In this document: positions 32,753-33,923 of the stretch, piece by piece
Layout of the letters: each line of letters begins with the position of its first letter
How positions within the stretch are numbered: position 1 is the stretch's first letter
Assembly: GCA_005790265.1 (NCBI GenBank)
Contig: SXVE01000267.1
Location: 1-33,923, forward strand
Reading direction: 5' to 3'
Length of the DNA: 33,923 nt
From: Acidobacteriota bacterium
GTDB taxonomy: Bacteria; Acidobacteriota; Blastocatellia; Pyrinomonadales; Pyrinomonadaceae
Position numbers and translations under genes: made by a program
Notes under the pieces: model-generated
Seen by the model: the letters and a program-made list of their open reading frames with translations, nothing else
Databases searched by the model: none
What the model was told of the DNA's origin: nothing

Positions 32753-33923
32753 TTATTTTAGTTCCATTTTCGCGATTGATTCAAGATGAACTTCGTCAGG
32801 ACCGTCGGCGAGCCGCAGAGTTCTGGCGTAAATCCAGAAGTTGGCAAGCGGGAAATCCTGCGAAACGCCCGCGCCGCCGTGCGTTTGAATCGCGCGGTCA
32901 ATGATTTTCAGAGCCATTTGCGGCACGACGGCTTTAATCATCGCGATTTCTTTTCTGGCTTCTTTATTTCCCTTTTCGTCCATCATCCACGCGGTCTTTA
33001 AAACGAGCAGACGCGCCTGCTCGATTTCCGTGCGCGCTTCGGCGATCCAGTTTCTGATAACGCCTTTTTCGGCAATCGCCGCGCCGAACGCGACGCGATT
33101 TTTCGCGCGTTCTTTCATCAAATCGAGCGCGCGTTCGGCAACTCCGATCAGGCGCATACAGTGATGAACTCTGCCCGGACCCAATCTTCCCTGCGCGATT
33201 TCAAAACCGCGATTTTCGCCTAAAAGCAGATTTTCTTTCGGCACGCGCACGTTTTCAAACGAAATTTCCGCGTGTCCGTTCGGCGCGTCGTCGTAACCGA
33301 AAACGTGCAAAATTCGCTCGACTTTCACGCCCGGCGCGTTCATCGGCACGAGAATCATTGACTGTTGCAGGTGTTTCGCCGCCGATTCATCGGTTTTTCC
33401 CATAAAAATCGCCAGCTTGCACCGCGCGTCGCCCGCGCCGGTTGACCACCATTTTCTGCCGTTTAAAATGTATTCGTCGCCGTCTTTTTTGATCGAAGAA
33501 CGAATATTCGTCGCGTCCGATGAAGCAACTTCCGGTTCGGTCATCGCAAAACACGAGCGAATTTCGCCGTTGAGCAGTGGTTTCAGCCATTCATTTTTCT
33601 GTGCGGCGGTTCCGTAGCGTTCGAGCACTTCCATATTTCCCGTGTCCGGTGCCGAACAATTGAAAATTTCCGACGACCAGACGACTCTGCCCATCGTTTC
33701 GGCGAGCGGCGCGTATTCGAGATTGGTCAAACCGGAAACTTCCGGCAAAAACAAATTCCACAAATTTTCCGCGCGCGCTTTCGCTTTCAAATCTTCCATC
33801 AAACCGGACGGCTGCCAGCGGTCGCCCGAATTGATTTCCCGTTCGTAATTTTTCTCGTTCGGGTAAACGTGCGCGTCCATAAACGCCTGCAAACGCCGTT
33901 GCAGTTCGACGGTTTTCGGTGAA
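32753..33923 (-). CDS. Acyl-CoA dehydrogenase (N-terminus cut by window edge)
   Basis: FAD enzyme that oxidises acyl-CoA to enoyl-CoA in fatty acid or related degradation. The frame stays open to the window edge and reads SPKTVELQRRLQAFMDAHVYP, so only the first few residues are missing; the TTG at 33892 is not the start. Motifs: CFAMTEPEVASSDATN (flavin/substrate binding), GRKWWSTGAG, GPGRVHHCMRLIG, IQTHGGAGVSQDFPLA (FAD-binding) and RLADGPDEVHLESIA near the end. These resemble the ACAD10/11-type branch. Chain length and substrate cannot be fixed from sequence. It is followed after 5 nt by the GNAT gene. Confidence 0.93.
   Translation of the reverse strand, partial: SPKTVELQRRLQAFMDAHVYPNEKNYEREINSGDRWQPSGLMEDLKAKARAENLWNLFLPEVSGLTNLEYAPLAETMGRVVWSSEIFNCSAPDTGNMEVLERYGTAAQKNEWLKPLLNGEIRSCFAMTEPEVASSDATNIRSSIKKDGDEYILNGRKWWSTGAGDARCKLAIFMGKTDESAAKHLQQSMILVPMNAPGVKVERILHVFGYDDAPNGHAEISFENVRVPKENLLLGENRGFEIAQGRLGPGRVHHCMRLIGVAERALDLMKERAKNRVAFGAAIAEKGVIRNWIAEARTEIEQARLLVLKTAWMMDEKGNKEARKEIAMIKAVVPQMALKIIDRAIQTHGGAGVSQDFPLANFWIYARTLRLADGPDEVHLESIAKMELK

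Overview
The window reads as a stretch of chromosome from a free-living Gram-negative bacterium. The most likely group is Acidobacteriota, class Blastocatellia. This is inferred from the style of the proteins (large exoproteins with Calx-beta, cohesin-like and DFDGDG...AVFRPSNGTWY repeats, and a pilMNOPQ operon with a short secretin), not from a marker gene. No rRNA, tRNA, CRISPR array, transposase, integrase or phage gene was seen.

Left part (1-18100). The window opens inside a very large secreted mosaic protein, complete only at its C-terminus: beta-helix, Ig-like, two Calx-beta, cohesin-like, dockerin-like, cohesin-like and a final carboxypeptidase-regulatory-like domain. It converges on a DinG/XPD-family Fe-S helicase across a palindromic terminator. 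Next come a secreted fungalysin-type (M36) metallopeptidase, polyphosphate kinase Ppk1, an opposing membrane-anchored endonuclease/exonuclease/phosphatase-fold protein, and a secreted protein with one CxxCH motif. The metallopeptidase and the CxxCH protein end in the same six-copy repeat cassette, although their N-terminal halves are unrelated.

Middle part (18238-29449, all on the minus strand). This is a type IV pilus locus of two transcription units. The upstream unit is pilM-pilN-pilO-pilP-pilQ: cytoplasmic actin-like ATPase, inner-membrane alignment proteins and outer-membrane secretin. A good sigma70-type promoter lies about 300 nt before pilM, so the mRNA should carry a long, possibly structured leader. 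The downstream unit encodes four minor-pilin-like proteins in the order FimT/GspH, PilV-like, a 1022-residue PilX-like protein and a PilW-like protein with a Pro/Ser/Thr tail encoded by hexanucleotide repeats. No PilY1, PilA, PilB, PilT, PilC or PilD is visible. The oversized PilX-like protein may take the tip-adhesin role of PilY1.

Right part (29864-33923, minus strand). Housekeeping and metabolic genes: an alpha/beta hydrolase, a secreted TPR protein, and an acyl-CoA dehydrogenase (cut by the window edge) followed 5 nt later by a phosphinothricin-type GNAT acetyltransferase. Most transcription units end in strong A-stem-T hairpins that can work in both directions.

The observations most worth following up are the shared repeat cassette, the cohesin/dockerin-like mosaic, the pilus-tip set with an oversized PilX and Asp/Gly-rich motifs, and the long pilM leader.
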